Shown: positions 1 to 7,348, counted from the stretch's first letter. The stretch is 10,232 nucleotides of DNA from Gemmatimonadales bacterium (GCA_030601605.1 JAUVTI010000055.1:1-10232), one strand, 5' to 3'. The notes: a model not told the origin generated them from the letters alone. Made by a program: numbers and translations.

Positions 1-1108
1 GCTCGATGGCGTTCTCCAGCTCGCGCACGTTTCCCGGCCAGCGGTACTCCAGCAGCAGCGCCCGGGCTTCGGGGGATACCTCCTTGACCGGCCTCCCCAT
101 GGCGCGGGCGTACTTCTCCACGAAGTGCTGGATCAGCGGCAGGACGTCCTCGCGCCGCTCCCGGAGCGGCGGCACCAGGATCGAGAACACGTTGATGCGG
201 TAATACAGGTCCTCGCGGAACGTGCCCGTGGCGACCAGCTCCTCCAGGTTCTTGTTGGTGGCGCACACGAGGCGGAAATCGGACGTGATCTCCTGGCTGC
301 CGCCCAGCCGCGTGAACCGTTTCGTATCCAGCACGCGCAGCAGGTCCACCTGCATCTTGGGCGAGATGTCCCCGATCTCGTCGAGGAACAGCGTGCCACC
401 ATGCGCCAGCTCGATCTTTCCCTTGCGGCGGTAATGCGCCCCAGTGAACGCCCCCTTCTCGTGGCCGAACAGCTCGCTCTCGAGCAGCGACTCCGGGATG
501 GCCCCCGAATTGACCGCCACGATCGGGAAGAACCGCCGCTTGCTCTGTGCGTGGACGGCCCGCGCGATGAGCTCCTTGCCCGTTCCGCTCTCGCCGTGGA
601 TTACGACCGTCGAGTCGGTCTCGGCCACCGTTCGGACCATCTCCAGCACGTGCCGCATCTCCGGGCTGTCGCCGATGATGGGCGTTGCGGGCGCGAGCTC
701 CGAGACCTTCTCCTTCAGCCGGACGTTCTCCTCCTCCAGTTCCTTCTGCCTGAGCGCATTGCGCACGAGGTTCGACAGCTCGTCGGGGTCCACCGGCTTG
801 GTCACGTAGTCGAACGCACCCAACTTCAGGGCCTCGACCGCGGTCTCCACCGAGGCGTACGCGGTGAGGATCACTATCGCCGCGTTCGGGTCGATCTCGC
901 GCACCCGCTTCTGCAGCGTGATGCCGTCCATGCCGGGCATCTTGAGGTCGACTATGATGATGTCGTACGGCCCCGCGTGCATCTTCTCGAGCGCTGCGTT
1001 CCCGTCCTCCGCCGTCTCGACCGCGAAGCCGTCCTCCAGAAACCACTCCTCGAGCGACTTCCGCACAGACAGCTCGTCGTCGACGATCAGGATCTTTCGC
1101 TTTTTCAT
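1..1108 (-). CDS. NtrC-family sigma-54-dependent response regulator (3' end cut by window start)
   Basis: The first 369 residues are visible, starting at an ATG at 1108 with an AGGTGG-type ribosome site just upstream; the reading frame is still open at base 1. Residues 1-120 are a receiver domain with the acidic pair D10/D11, phospho-acceptor D54 (IIIVDLKMPGMDG) and K104. A linker of about 20 residues rich in E, K and L follows. From about residue 143 an AAA+ domain carries Walker A GESGTGKE (172-179), an intact GAFTGA loop (219-224) that contacts sigma-54, and Walker B GGTLFLDE (237-244). RWPGNVRELENAIE closes the visible part. The Fis-type DNA-binding helix-turn-helix expected at the C-terminus lies outside the window. 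The start is 20 bases after the stop of the histidine kinase, its probable partner. A reasonable target is the -24/-12 promoter at 7374-7389. The family call is very secure; the target is inferred. Confidence 0.97.
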   Translation of the reverse strand, partial: MKKRKILIVDDELSVRKSLEEWFLEDGFAVETAEDGNAALEKMHAGPYDIIIVDLKMPGMDGITLQKRVREIDPNAAIVILTAYASVETAVEALKLGAFDYVTKPVDPDELSNLVRNALRQKELEEENVRLKEKVSELAPATPIIGDSPEMRHVLEMVRTVAETDSTVVIHGESGTGKELIARAVHAQSKRRFFPIVAVNSGAIPESLLESELFGHEKGAFTGAHYRRKGKIELAHGGTLFLDEIGDISPKMQVDLLRVLDTKRFTRLGGSQEITSDFRLVCATNKNLEELVATGTFREDLYYRINVFSILVPPLRERREDVLPLIQHFVEKYARAMGRPVKEVSPEARALLLEYRWPGNVRELENAIE

Positions 1109-1128
1109 GACCCCACCTGCTCTCCCGT

Positions 1129-2769
1129 CTATCCAGCGCGCTCCCGAGCCACCCGTTCAGGGTCGCGGGGAACCTCAATGGTAAAGGTCGTTCCCCGCCC
1201 CACGATTGAATCCACCGATATCTGGCCCTCGTGCCGCTGCACGATGCCGTACACCACCGCCAACCCCAGTCCAACCCCCTTCGTCTCGTTCTTCGTGCTG
1301 TAGAACGGGTCGAACACGTGCTGGCGGGCATCCTCGGGGATACCCACTCCGGTGTCGCGCACGCTGAAGCACACGCGGTGCTCCAGGTCGCGCGGCGCCG
1401 CCCAGCTCTCGACGGTGAGCCGTCCGCCGTCGGGCATGGCCTCGATGGAGTTCATCAGCAGGGCGACCAACGCCTGGACGATCTGCTCAGCGTCGCACAC
1501 GATGGTGTCGTCGTCCAGCCGGAGCGTCGTCGTCGCCTGGATGTCGCCCAGCTTGGTGTGGTGCCCCACCACCTTGAGCGCCCGCCCAATCAGCTCGTGC
1601 AGGTGTGCTGACTGCAGCTCCGGCCGGCTCTCCCGGGCGTACGTCAGGAGATCCCGCACGATGTTGCCGCAGCGCAGGGACTCCCCGCGGATCAACTCCA
1701 GGTTCTCGAGTATCCGGATCTTGTCCTCGCCGTCCGGCAGGCGTGTGTCGAGCTTCCTCGTCAGCAACTTCGCATAGGTGAGGATGCCGGAGAGCGGGTT
1801 GTTGAGCTCGTGCGCCACGGTGGCTGCCATCTTGCCCAGAGATGCCGCCTTCTCCACCTGGAGCATGCCCTGATGAATCTGCTCCAGCTCCCCGGTCTTC
1901 TCCCGAACGCGCTCCTCCAGCGTCTCCGACCAGGCGCGGCTCTCGGCGTCGGCCTGCTTGAGGCTGCGCGCCATCTGGTTGAATGAGGCGGCCAGCGCGC
2001 CCAGCTCGTCAGACCGCTGGAGGTCGATCGCGACGTCGAGATCACCGCGCGCGAGGGCTTCGGTCCCTCGGCGCAGCTTCCGCGTGGGTACGTACACGGA
2101 GCGATAAACCAGTGCCGCCATGAGGAGCGCCGAGAGGAAGATGATGCTCGCCGCCAGCAGGAAGGTGCGCCGCCGCGAGTCAGCGACCTCCCGGTCCACC
2201 TCGCGCATGGAGAGTTGCACGTCCAGCACGCCAAGCACGGACTGGTCCGGTGAGTGGGCGTGGCATGCCGCATCCCAACAGCTCTCGCTGTTGCGGATCG
2301 GGTGGGTGAAATCCATCACGCGATGTCCGCCGTCCGGATCGAGGATCCGCGCGTTGTCTTCCGGGGGCACACTGGGGAGCGGGTCCACTCCTGCGTGGCA
2401 CATGCGGCACGCCTCCGACTCGACGTCCACCACGGTGCCCACATCGCCCGGCACGCTCGAGAACCGGATCACCCCTCCCTTGTCGTAGATGCGGATGGCC
2501 TCGACGCTCCCCTCGTCGGCGATGAGCGCGATCATGGCCGATGTGCGCTCTCGCTCGTTGTGCAGCATGCTCGTGTAGAGGCTCTGCCCGATGAGCGCGC
2601 TCACGCGCTGGGCGTCGGCCAGCATGTGTCGCTGGAACAGTTGGCGCTGGAAGCTGCTGGAGAGCAGCGCGTGGATCGTGAAGACCAGCAGTATCGTGAG
2701 AAAGAAGACCAGGAACAGCTGAACGCTGAGCGAGGACGTGACCGATCTGAGCTTCGCCAACCTGGCCAT
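1129..2769 (-). CDS. Membrane sensor histidine kinase with heme c-binding sensor domain
   Basis: 546 residues from the ATG at 2769. An upstream extension in the same frame is rejected because it overlaps the preceding gene and is low-complexity Arg/Gly/Pro sequence. TM1 is about 14-36 and TM2 about 203-222. The loop between them, expected in the periplasm, carries CRMCH (121-125) and CWDAACH (164-170, a CX4CH motif), so two covalently bound hemes are predicted; the loop ends in VLGVLDVQLSM before TM2. A HAMP domain (about 223-275) and a coiled coil (about 275-305) follow. The kinase core has H320 in AHELNNPL, N440 in LLMNSIEAM, RDTGVGIP (471-478), FDPFYSTK and GVGLGLAVV. All catalytic boxes are intact. 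It lies 71 bases after the GcvH-like gene and 20 before the NtrC-type regulator. It probably reports periplasmic redox state or a heme ligand such as NO, CO or O2; the signal is inference. Confidence 0.95.
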   Translation of the reverse strand: MARLAKLRSVTSSLSVQLFLVFFLTILLVFTIHALLSSSFQRQLFQRHMLADAQRVSALIGQSLYTSMLHNERERTSAMIALIADEGSVEAIRIYDKGGVIRFSSVPGDVGTVVDVESEACRMCHAGVDPLPSVPPEDNARILDPDGGHRVMDFTHPIRNSESCWDAACHAHSPDQSVLGVLDVQLSMREVDREVADSRRRTFLLAASIIFLSALLMAALVYRSVYVPTRKLRRGTEALARGDLDVAIDLQRSDELGALAASFNQMARSLKQADAESRAWSETLEERVREKTGELEQIHQGMLQVEKAASLGKMAATVAHELNNPLSGILTYAKLLTRKLDTRLPDGEDKIRILENLELIRGESLRCGNIVRDLLTYARESRPELQSAHLHELIGRALKVVGHHTKLGDIQATTTLRLDDDTIVCDAEQIVQALVALLMNSIEAMPDGGRLTVESWAAPRDLEHRVCFSVRDTGVGIPEDARQHVFDPFYSTKNETKGVGLGLAVVYGIVQRHEGQISVDSIVGRGTTFTIEVPRDPERVARERAG

Positions 2770-2840
2770 CGGCGACCCCTCTCCTCCCCCCCGACATCGG
2801 GCGCCGGACCCGCCGACAGCGGGAAGGCCGAACGCCCTGC

Positions 2841-3647
2841 CTAAATCTGCATATGGAACAGCTCTTCTACCAGTGTCTCGAACCGCTCCCGCCCCAGAAC
2901 CGACTCCACGTGCGGGGGAGCGCCGCCGTCGGCCATGGTGATGCCCAGCGCTGCGGGGGCTCCCGGAGCCACGGCCTCCCGCAGATGGCGCTTGAGGAGC
3001 TGGATCTTTTCGAGGAACCAGAGCAGCGTCCGCTCGCCCCGAAACAGCTCCGGGACGTCGTCGACCGCCTCGTGCGCCGCGAGCCGGAACAGCCACTGGT
3101 CACATCCGCCGGTCGCCTCCCCGCGCCGCACCGCACTGCGGTACCGGTCGTTCACTGCCAGGACCTCGCCGGAAAGCGGGGTCTCGAGCGGGATCGCCGA
3201 GCGTCCCCGCATGATCCAGCCAAACGGCTCGCCGCGCTTGAGCCACACACCCACGCGGGGCGCCACGATCTCGTCCACCGGATGGAGAATCCGCATCATG
3301 TGGCCGTCGAGGCCGACGGCCACTTCCGCACCGGGTTCCTCACGCAGCCAGCAATGTCCCGGGCTGTAGGGGCGGTCGAGATGCACCTCGCAGCCCTCGA
3401 GCAGGCGCCACACATAGGGGTTGACCTGGCTGTCTACGGCGGCGACGTCCGGCGCTGCGCCCCCAGCCGGTGCACCGGCGAGCGCGGGCTCGTGCGCGGC
3501 GGTGGGCTCTCCTCCGCCCTGCAGCGCGCGGAACAGCTCACAGTGCTCGCAGTCGTAGTTGCGGTCGCACAGCCGGTAGCTCAGCACCCCGGCGAGCACC
3601 CAGATGCAGGGCAGCTCCTCGCAATTCACGGTTCCGGATCCACTCAT
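2841..3647 (-). CDS. Soluble GcvH-like protein with cysteine-rich N-terminus, lipoyl-lysine absent
   Basis: 268 residues, ATG at 3647 with a GGGGGA ribosome site 6 bases upstream. There is no signal peptide or membrane segment, so it is predicted cytoplasmic. Residues 9-36 hold five cysteines (C9, C14, C27, C33, C36), the last three as CDRNYDCEHC, a plausible metal or Fe-S site. A low-complexity Ala/Gly/Pro linker (about 43-70) leads to a GcvH-like barrel (about 90-190): YSPGHCW matches the GcvH Y-x-x-x-H-x-W strand, and PLSGEVLAVN matches the SPVSGEVVEVN hairpin. The segment where GcvH carries its lipoylated lysine (ESVKA) reads MRGRSAIPLE here, with no lysine. The C-terminal part ends with GITMADGG (235-242), shared with the other two GcvH-like proteins of this cluster. 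A true glycine-cleavage role is unlikely because no gcvT or gcvP is nearby. Function is unknown, possibly an adaptor or redox partner of the membrane complex or of the kinase encoded next. Confidence 0.85.
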   Translation of the reverse strand: MSGSGTVNCEELPCIWVLAGVLSYRLCDRNYDCEHCELFRALQGGGEPTAAHEPALAGAPAGGAAPDVAAVDSQVNPYVWRLLEGCEVHLDRPYSPGHCWLREEPGAEVAVGLDGHMMRILHPVDEIVAPRVGVWLKRGEPFGWIMRGRSAIPLETPLSGEVLAVNDRYRSAVRRGEATGGCDQWLFRLAAHEAVDDVPELFRGERTLLWFLEKIQLLKRHLREAVAPGAPAALGITMADGGAPPHVESVLGRERFETLVEELFHMQI

Positions 3648-3686
3648 GACATTCCCCCGGGCCGGCCGCCACCGACGGCGGCGCGG

Positions 3687-4382
3687 CTACTCGCTCAACA
3701 GAAACTCCCGCGCCACCTCATCCCAGTTCTCCGGCGCGATCATCCGCACGAACCCCGCAACCGGCACTCCGCCGTCGGGCAGGACCACCCCCAACTCGCC
3801 CGTGCGCATCGCCCGCAGCTTCTCTACGGTGTCCGCCATCCACGCACGGGCCAGCTTACCGCTCAGCAGGTTGCGCCGCGCAGTCTCCGGCCGCGGCATT
3901 CTCACCTTCATGAGCCAGCCCCGTTCATAGGGGTCCTGGTTGACCAGGTCCGGCGATGCCTGCACGGCCTCGTTCACGGAGACCACCTCGCCGCCCACCG
4001 GTGAAAGCATGTCGACCGACTTGGAGTCGAACCTGAGCGACCACCCCCGCCCCCCTTCCTCGAGACGCATGCCCACCGGCGGGAGCTCGACGGCCACCGG
4101 CGCGCCGAGCAGCCGTTGGGCGAAGTCGTCCATCCCCACGGTCGCCACGCCTTCCTCGTCCGGGACCGCCCACCCGTGGCCCTGGTGGAAGTAGATCCCG
4201 TCCCGCACGTCGAACCAGCCACCCACACGAGCGTGTCCGGGACGCCGCACGGCCGGCCCGGTTCGCACCGGGGGGCGCATCAGTAATCGCCAGAATCCGA
4301 TCAGCACCACCAGGTAGCCCATGACGAGCAGGTACTCGAGGCCCTTGGTGGCAAACAGGTCTACGCTCTCGACGCCTTGCAT
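3687..4382 (-). CDS. Membrane-anchored GcvH-like protein
   Basis: 231 residues, ATG at 4382 with a GGGAG ribosome site, 13 bases after the stop of the NrfD-type gene. One N-terminal TM helix (about 17-35) is followed by Arg-rich sequence (RLLMRPPVR), which by the positive-inside rule puts the rest in the cytoplasm. Residues 58-165 are the closest of the three paralogues to true GcvH: GWA after FHQGH, VGMDDFAQRLLG, SPVGGEVVSVNEAV and NQDPYERGWLMKVR all have GcvH counterparts. At the lipoyl site the sequence is RFDSKSVDMLSP. Counting back from SP, K121 falls one residue away from the lipoyl-lysine position, so lipoylation is doubtful but not excluded. A helical C-terminal extension ends with GVVLPDGG (198-205), the cluster-specific signature, and then a W-x-x-x-A-x-x-F tail. 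It is probably a structural or accessory subunit on the cytoplasmic face of the NrfD-type complex (inference). Confidence 0.87.
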   Translation of the reverse strand: MQGVESVDLFATKGLEYLLVMGYLVVLIGFWRLLMRPPVRTGPAVRRPGHARVGGWFDVRDGIYFHQGHGWAVPDEEGVATVGMDDFAQRLLGAPVAVELPPVGMRLEEGGRGWSLRFDSKSVDMLSPVGGEVVSVNEAVQASPDLVNQDPYERGWLMKVRMPRPETARRNLLSGKLARAWMADTVEKLRAMRTGELGVVLPDGGVPVAGFVRMIAPENWDEVAREFLLSE

Positions 4383-4395
4383 ACGCTCGCTCCCG

Positions 4396-5667
4396 TTACG
4401 CCGCTACGACGCCGGCCCGCTCCTCGCGCTCCTGCGCGTGGCCCGACTCCGACATGTCGAAGTCCAGGACCGGCATCCGGTTGATGACCCAGCGGAACAC
4501 CCACAGCTCCGCCGAGATGACCGCCAGGGTGACCACGATCTCCATCCAGGTCGGCACGTAGCGCTGGGCTGCGTACCACTTGAAGCCGATGACCGTCACG
4601 TTGAGGCGGTTGAGCACAATTCCCACGAGGGCCAAGGCTGCCGCCACTCGGATCACGGGAACGCGGTTGTTGCGGAACCCGTATATGTAGAGTCCTGCGG
4701 GCACGGCCACGAACCCGACCAGCTCGAGCAGGTACCACCAGCCCAGGCCGGTGCCCAGATACTCCCAGCGCTGGCCGTGCACGAACACCAGGATCTGCGC
4801 GAACAGGTAGACGAACATCGCCCCCGCGCAGATGCGCGCGAGTCCGCGCACGATGTCGCCGTGGGTGGCGGCGAGCCGCCGGCCCACCCGGTGGTGGAAC
4901 ACCTTGTGGGTGATGGAGCCCTCGAAAATCACCAGCGAGAGGCCGGCGAAGATGCTCGACACGAGAAAGAGGATCGGGATGAACTCGGAGTACCACAGCG
5001 GGTGCACCTTGTCCCTGGCCATCAGGTACAGCGCTCCCAGCCCCGACTGGTGCAGTATCGAGAGCGTGATCCCGAAGATGGCCGCGCCCAGGGTCATGGC
5101 GCCCAGCACCTTGCGCACCCGCTTCCACCCCAGCCACTCCGCCACGGCGGGCGAGAACTCCACAAACTGGGCAAACATGTAGAGCATGAAGTGCCAGGCC
5201 ACCAGGAACAGCACCGAGCTCACGCCGAACGAGTTCCCGATGACCGGATTGATCACGTTCCACGGCCGGCCCAGGTCGAGCAGCAGCGCCCCGGCATAGA
5301 ACACGTACGCCAGGAAGCCGTTGAGCACCGTGACCCTCACTATGGGGTGGTACTTCTCCTGGCCCATGATGTAGACCATGAACACGATCACGTACGCGCC
5401 GCCGGCGAACGCCACGCCTGTGATCACGTCGAACCCGATCCACAGGCCCCAGGGGACGTCCTGCGACAGGTTGGTGATCGCGCCGAGCCCCTTGGTGAAC
5501 CGGATGGTCAGCAGCACGGCGCTCAGCAGGATGATCGCACCAGTGATCACATTGAACGGCGTGAGCAGCGGCCCCTTGGGCTTGAGCTCCTGCAGCATGA
5601 AGCGGCCGAAGCGGCGCGCCTCCGCGCGGAGGTCGGGACGCGGGCCGTCCACGAGATGCATCGTCAT
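4396..5667 (-). CDS. NrfD/HybB-family integral membrane subunit (quinone-interacting)
   Basis: 423 residues with about ten predicted TM helices (approximately 38-56, 76-100, 112-130, 150-170, 187-207, 228-248, 275-297, 310-330, 338-354, 375-396). The motif ILHQSGLGALYL (204-215), the DLGRPWNVINP loop (131-141) and FEGSITHKVF (248-257) are typical of the HybB branch of the NrfD/PsrC superfamily, whose members bind quinones near a periplasmic Fe-S partner. The ATG overlaps the TGA of the preceding ferredoxin gene by four bases (ATGA), so the two are translationally coupled and very likely form a complex. A second in-frame ATG two codons later (5661) is an alternative start. The role is exchange of electrons between the quinone pool and the Fe-S subunit. 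Direction (quinol oxidation or quinone reduction) cannot be told from sequence. Confidence 0.96.
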   Translation of the reverse strand: MTMHLVDGPRPDLRAEARRFGRFMLQELKPKGPLLTPFNVITGAIILLSAVLLTIRFTKGLGAITNLSQDVPWGLWIGFDVITGVAFAGGAYVIVFMVYIMGQEKYHPIVRVTVLNGFLAYVFYAGALLLDLGRPWNVINPVIGNSFGVSSVLFLVAWHFMLYMFAQFVEFSPAVAEWLGWKRVRKVLGAMTLGAAIFGITLSILHQSGLGALYLMARDKVHPLWYSEFIPILFLVSSIFAGLSLVIFEGSITHKVFHHRVGRRLAATHGDIVRGLARICAGAMFVYLFAQILVFVHGQRWEYLGTGLGWWYLLELVGFVAVPAGLYIYGFRNNRVPVIRVAAALALVGIVLNRLNVTVIGFKWYAAQRYVPTWMEIVVTLAVISAELWVFRWVINRMPVLDFDMSESGHAQEREERAGVVAA

Positions 5668-6539
5668 GCCTCACCCCCTTCCCCCTCTTCCTCCGCCACT
5701 TCCCGCGCCCGCGAGGCCCGGCTCAGCGCCAGCAGGAACGGCGGCGCTAGCGTGAGTACCAACGGCACCGCATACAGGAACTCCCGCGTGTACGTTGGGA
5801 ACGCCGTGTTCCCGATGTCGGTCCGCAGTCCGAGTTGGTCGAACGGCACCGGCGACAGGTAGAGCCAGGTCGTGCCGCCCACCTCGCCCTCCCCGTAGAC
5901 GTGGTGCACGTACTTGTCGGGCGCGTGGTAGATGCGGTCACGGGCCTCATCCAGCAGGTCCCGCCGCTTGCCGAACTTGAGCGCGCCGGTCGGGCAGCCC
6001 GCCACGCACGCCGGCTGCTCGCCTTCCTGCAGCCGGCTCCAGCAGAGCTGGCACTTCTGGATCTTGGGCACCGGGCTGTCGTACTCGAACTTCGGCACGT
6101 CGAACGGGCACGAGACCATGCAGAAGCGGCATCCCATGCACTTGCTCTCGCGCCAGATCACCGGCCCGTCCGGGGTGCGGTACATGGCCTTGGTGAGGCA
6201 GGCAGAGGCGCAGGCCGGCTGCAGGCAGTGCATGCACTGCTGCTTGCGGTAGACCACGCCCTGCTCGGTCTCGTAGCGGTTGACCACGGTCCACTGGTCG
6301 GGCGTCGTGTCGCGCCGCACCGCGCGGTCGATCTGCTGCTCGGGCTCGGGCAGGTCGTTTGCCCGGGCGCACGCGAACTCGCACATGCGGCAGCCTATGC
6401 ACTTCGTCGTATCCACCAGGACGCCCACCCGGTCGCTCACGGGCTGTGCCTCGGCGGGCTCTGCTGCGCGCAGGCCCGTCGCGGCGAGTGTCGCCCCGCC
6501 CGTGGCGCACACGGTCTTGAGCCAGTCTCGTCGCTTCAT
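5664..6539 (-). CDS. Tat-exported 4x[4Fe-4S] ferredoxin subunit with C-terminal membrane anchor (HybA/DsrO-like)
   Basis: 291 residues from the ATG at 6539, chosen because it begins MKRRDWLK, a twin-arginine signal followed by a hydrophobic stretch and an A-x-A-type region near residue 25. A longer in-frame start at 6620 would bury that signal. Sixteen cysteines form four cluster-binding groups: C47/C50/C53/C57, C102/C105/C110/C114, C134/C137/C140/C144, and C163/C166/C178/C182 with a long insert. This is the HybA/PhsB/DsrO pattern. A C-terminal TM helix (about 254-275) precedes a charged tail, so the protein should sit on the periplasmic face, anchored beside the NrfD-type subunit encoded next with an ATGA overlap. 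Its likely job is to pass electrons between the quinone-binding membrane subunit and the multiheme cytochromes. No residues look missing. Ribosome site: AAGGGA upstream of the ATG. Confidence 0.95.
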   Translation of the reverse strand: MKRRDWLKTVCATGGATLAATGLRAAEPAEAQPVSDRVGVLVDTTKCIGCRMCEFACARANDLPEPEQQIDRAVRRDTTPDQWTVVNRYETEQGVVYRKQQCMHCLQPACASACLTKAMYRTPDGPVIWRESKCMGCRFCMVSCPFDVPKFEYDSPVPKIQKCQLCWSRLQEGEQPACVAGCPTGALKFGKRRDLLDEARDRIYHAPDKYVHHVYGEGEVGGTTWLYLSPVPFDQLGLRTDIGNTAFPTYTREFLYAVPLVLTLAPPFLLALSRASRAREVAEEEGEGGEA

Positions 6540-6598
6540 GCGAAATCCCTTCTCTTCCCCCCCGGATTCCTGTTTCGCGCGCCCTTCACCCCGCTGTG

Positions 6599-6620
6599 TG
6601 ACGTGGCACAGGCCCGTCAC
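6599..6620. repeat. Inverted repeat GTGACG-N10-CGTCAC upstream of the ferredoxin gene
   Basis: Perfect six-base arms spaced by ten bases, in the 126-base gap before the ferredoxin start at 6539. It could be an operator or a weak RNA stem. No promoter core is recognisable beside it. Confidence 0.25.
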
Positions 6621-6640
6621 GCAGCACCTCCGTAGACCCT

Positions 6641-6658
6641 CGGCGGCACCAGCCGCCG
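6641..6658 (-). repeat. Intercistronic hairpin after the first operon gene
   Basis: On the minus strand CGGCGGC-TGGT-GCCGCCG forms a seven-pair all-GC stem with a four-base loop, beginning 7 bases after the TAG of the 223-residue GcvH-like gene. No T run follows. It may be an RNA-processing or partial-termination element that separates expression of the first gene from the ferredoxin/NrfD genes. Confidence 0.4.
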
Positions 6659-6665
6659 CTCAGGC

Positions 6666-7337
6666 CTACATGGAGAGGAAGGTGTCCTGGAAACCGTTCC
6701 AGCCGGCGTCGTCGAGGCTCGCCAGGACGCCGATGGGGACGTCGCCCCCGTCGGCCATCGTGACGCCCACCTCCCCGAGACCGGCCACACGGGTCAGGTA
6801 GTCCCGGATGCCCTCGTACTGCTGCTTCGTCCACGCGACTGCCGCGTCGGCGATCATCCAGCCCCTGACCTCTTGTTGCACGCGCGCGGGCCGGATGCGG
6901 TACAGCCAGCTTCCCTCGGGCGCCTCCAACCCCTTCCACTGGGTCTCCCCGGTGGACCGTCGGTTGACCGCGGTGACGCGGCCCTCCACGGGAGAGGGAA
7001 CCGAAAGCCGACGCTCGTTGCGCTCGAGCCCGATCAGCGGCATGCCCTTCTCCACCGCGCTGCCGTTGCCGAGCAGCTCAAAGCGGTAGGGCGCCCCCAG
7101 CAGGCCCAGCAGCAGGGGATGCACGCCGATCAACAGGTCGCCGTCTTCGCGGATGCGGGTCCAGGTGTAGGTCGGCTGCAGGAACACGCCGTCCGGCACC
7201 TGGTCGATCGTGTGGGAGAGCGGCTCGAGCCCCGGAAGCCGGATCTCGACCGGCTGATTCGCCCGCCGCTTGCGGAGGACGAAGTAGTCGAGGGCGATCA
7301 GAGCCACCACCGTGAGAACTGCCAATAGCACGACCAT
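6666..7337 (-). CDS. Membrane-anchored GcvH-like protein, first gene of the sigma-54 operon
   Basis: 223 residues, ATG at 7337 with a strong AGGAG site six bases upstream. TM helix at about 2-21, then LRKRRANQ, placing the C-terminal part in the cytoplasm by the positive-inside rule. Residues about 50-150 resemble GcvH in outline: a YTW strand (57-59), LLIGVHPLLLGLLG in the place of the GcvH vGit-x-x-A-x-x-x-LG strand, and SPVEGRVTAVN (115-125) matching the SPVSGEVVEVN hairpin. The lipoyl segment reads GLERNERRLSVPSP, with no lysine at or near the modified position. A helical tail leads to GVTMADGG (191-198), nearly identical to GITMADGG of the 268-residue paralogue, followed by a W-x-x-F end. 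It is the first gene after the -24/-12 promoter and is followed by a hairpin and a 126-base gap before the ferredoxin gene. Divergent GcvH fold is a fair inference; function unknown. Confidence 0.82.
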   Translation of the reverse strand: MVVLLAVLTVVALIALDYFVLRKRRANQPVEIRLPGLEPLSHTIDQVPDGVFLQPTYTWTRIREDGDLLIGVHPLLLGLLGAPYRFELLGNGSAVEKGMPLIGLERNERRLSVPSPVEGRVTAVNRRSTGETQWKGLEAPEGSWLYRIRPARVQQEVRGWMIADAAVAWTKQQYEGIRDYLTRVAGLGEVGVTMADGGDVPIGVLASLDDAGWNGFQDTFLSM

Positions 7338-7343
7338 CTTGGT

Positions 7344-7348
7344 CTCCT
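7344..7348 (-). promoter_or_regulatory. Ribosome binding site AGGAG for the first operon gene
   Basis: AGGAG on the minus strand, six bases before the ATG at 7337. It fixes the start of the 223-residue GcvH-like protein. Confidence 0.8.

Noticed and set aside
125..1303. Long plus-strand open frame of 392 codons opposite the response regulator and kinase
   Set aside because: Its product is Arg/His/Leu-rich with no domain, and it lies antisense to strongly recognisable REC/AAA+ and kinase sequences. It is a GC-rich shadow.
2770..3096. Longer N-terminus for the histidine kinase starting at 3096
   Set aside because: It would overlap the GcvH-like gene by about 250 bases and consists of Arg/Gly/Pro/Ala sequence, while the ATG at 2769 has a purine-rich ribosome site and leads straight into TM1.
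3687..4382. Genuine lipoylated glycine-cleavage H protein
   Set aside because: The only nearby lysine (K121) is out of register by one residue, the protein has a membrane anchor and a long extra tail, and no glycine-cleavage partner genes are present.
4321..5862. Plus-strand open frame of 513 codons
   Set aside because: Antisense to the NrfD-type gene and part of the ferredoxin gene. The product is His/Gln/Arg-rich and low in complexity, typical of an antisense shadow of GC-rich membrane protein codons.
6603..6618. Second sigma-54 site starting TGGCAC on the plus strand
   Set aside because: The -12 half (TTGC) is absent at the required spacing, and it points away from any plus-strand gene.
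6540..6620. Upstream start for the ferredoxin gene at 6620
   Set aside because: It would place 27 residues before the twin-arginine signal. The ATG at 6539 puts RR at residues 3-4, as expected for Tat export.
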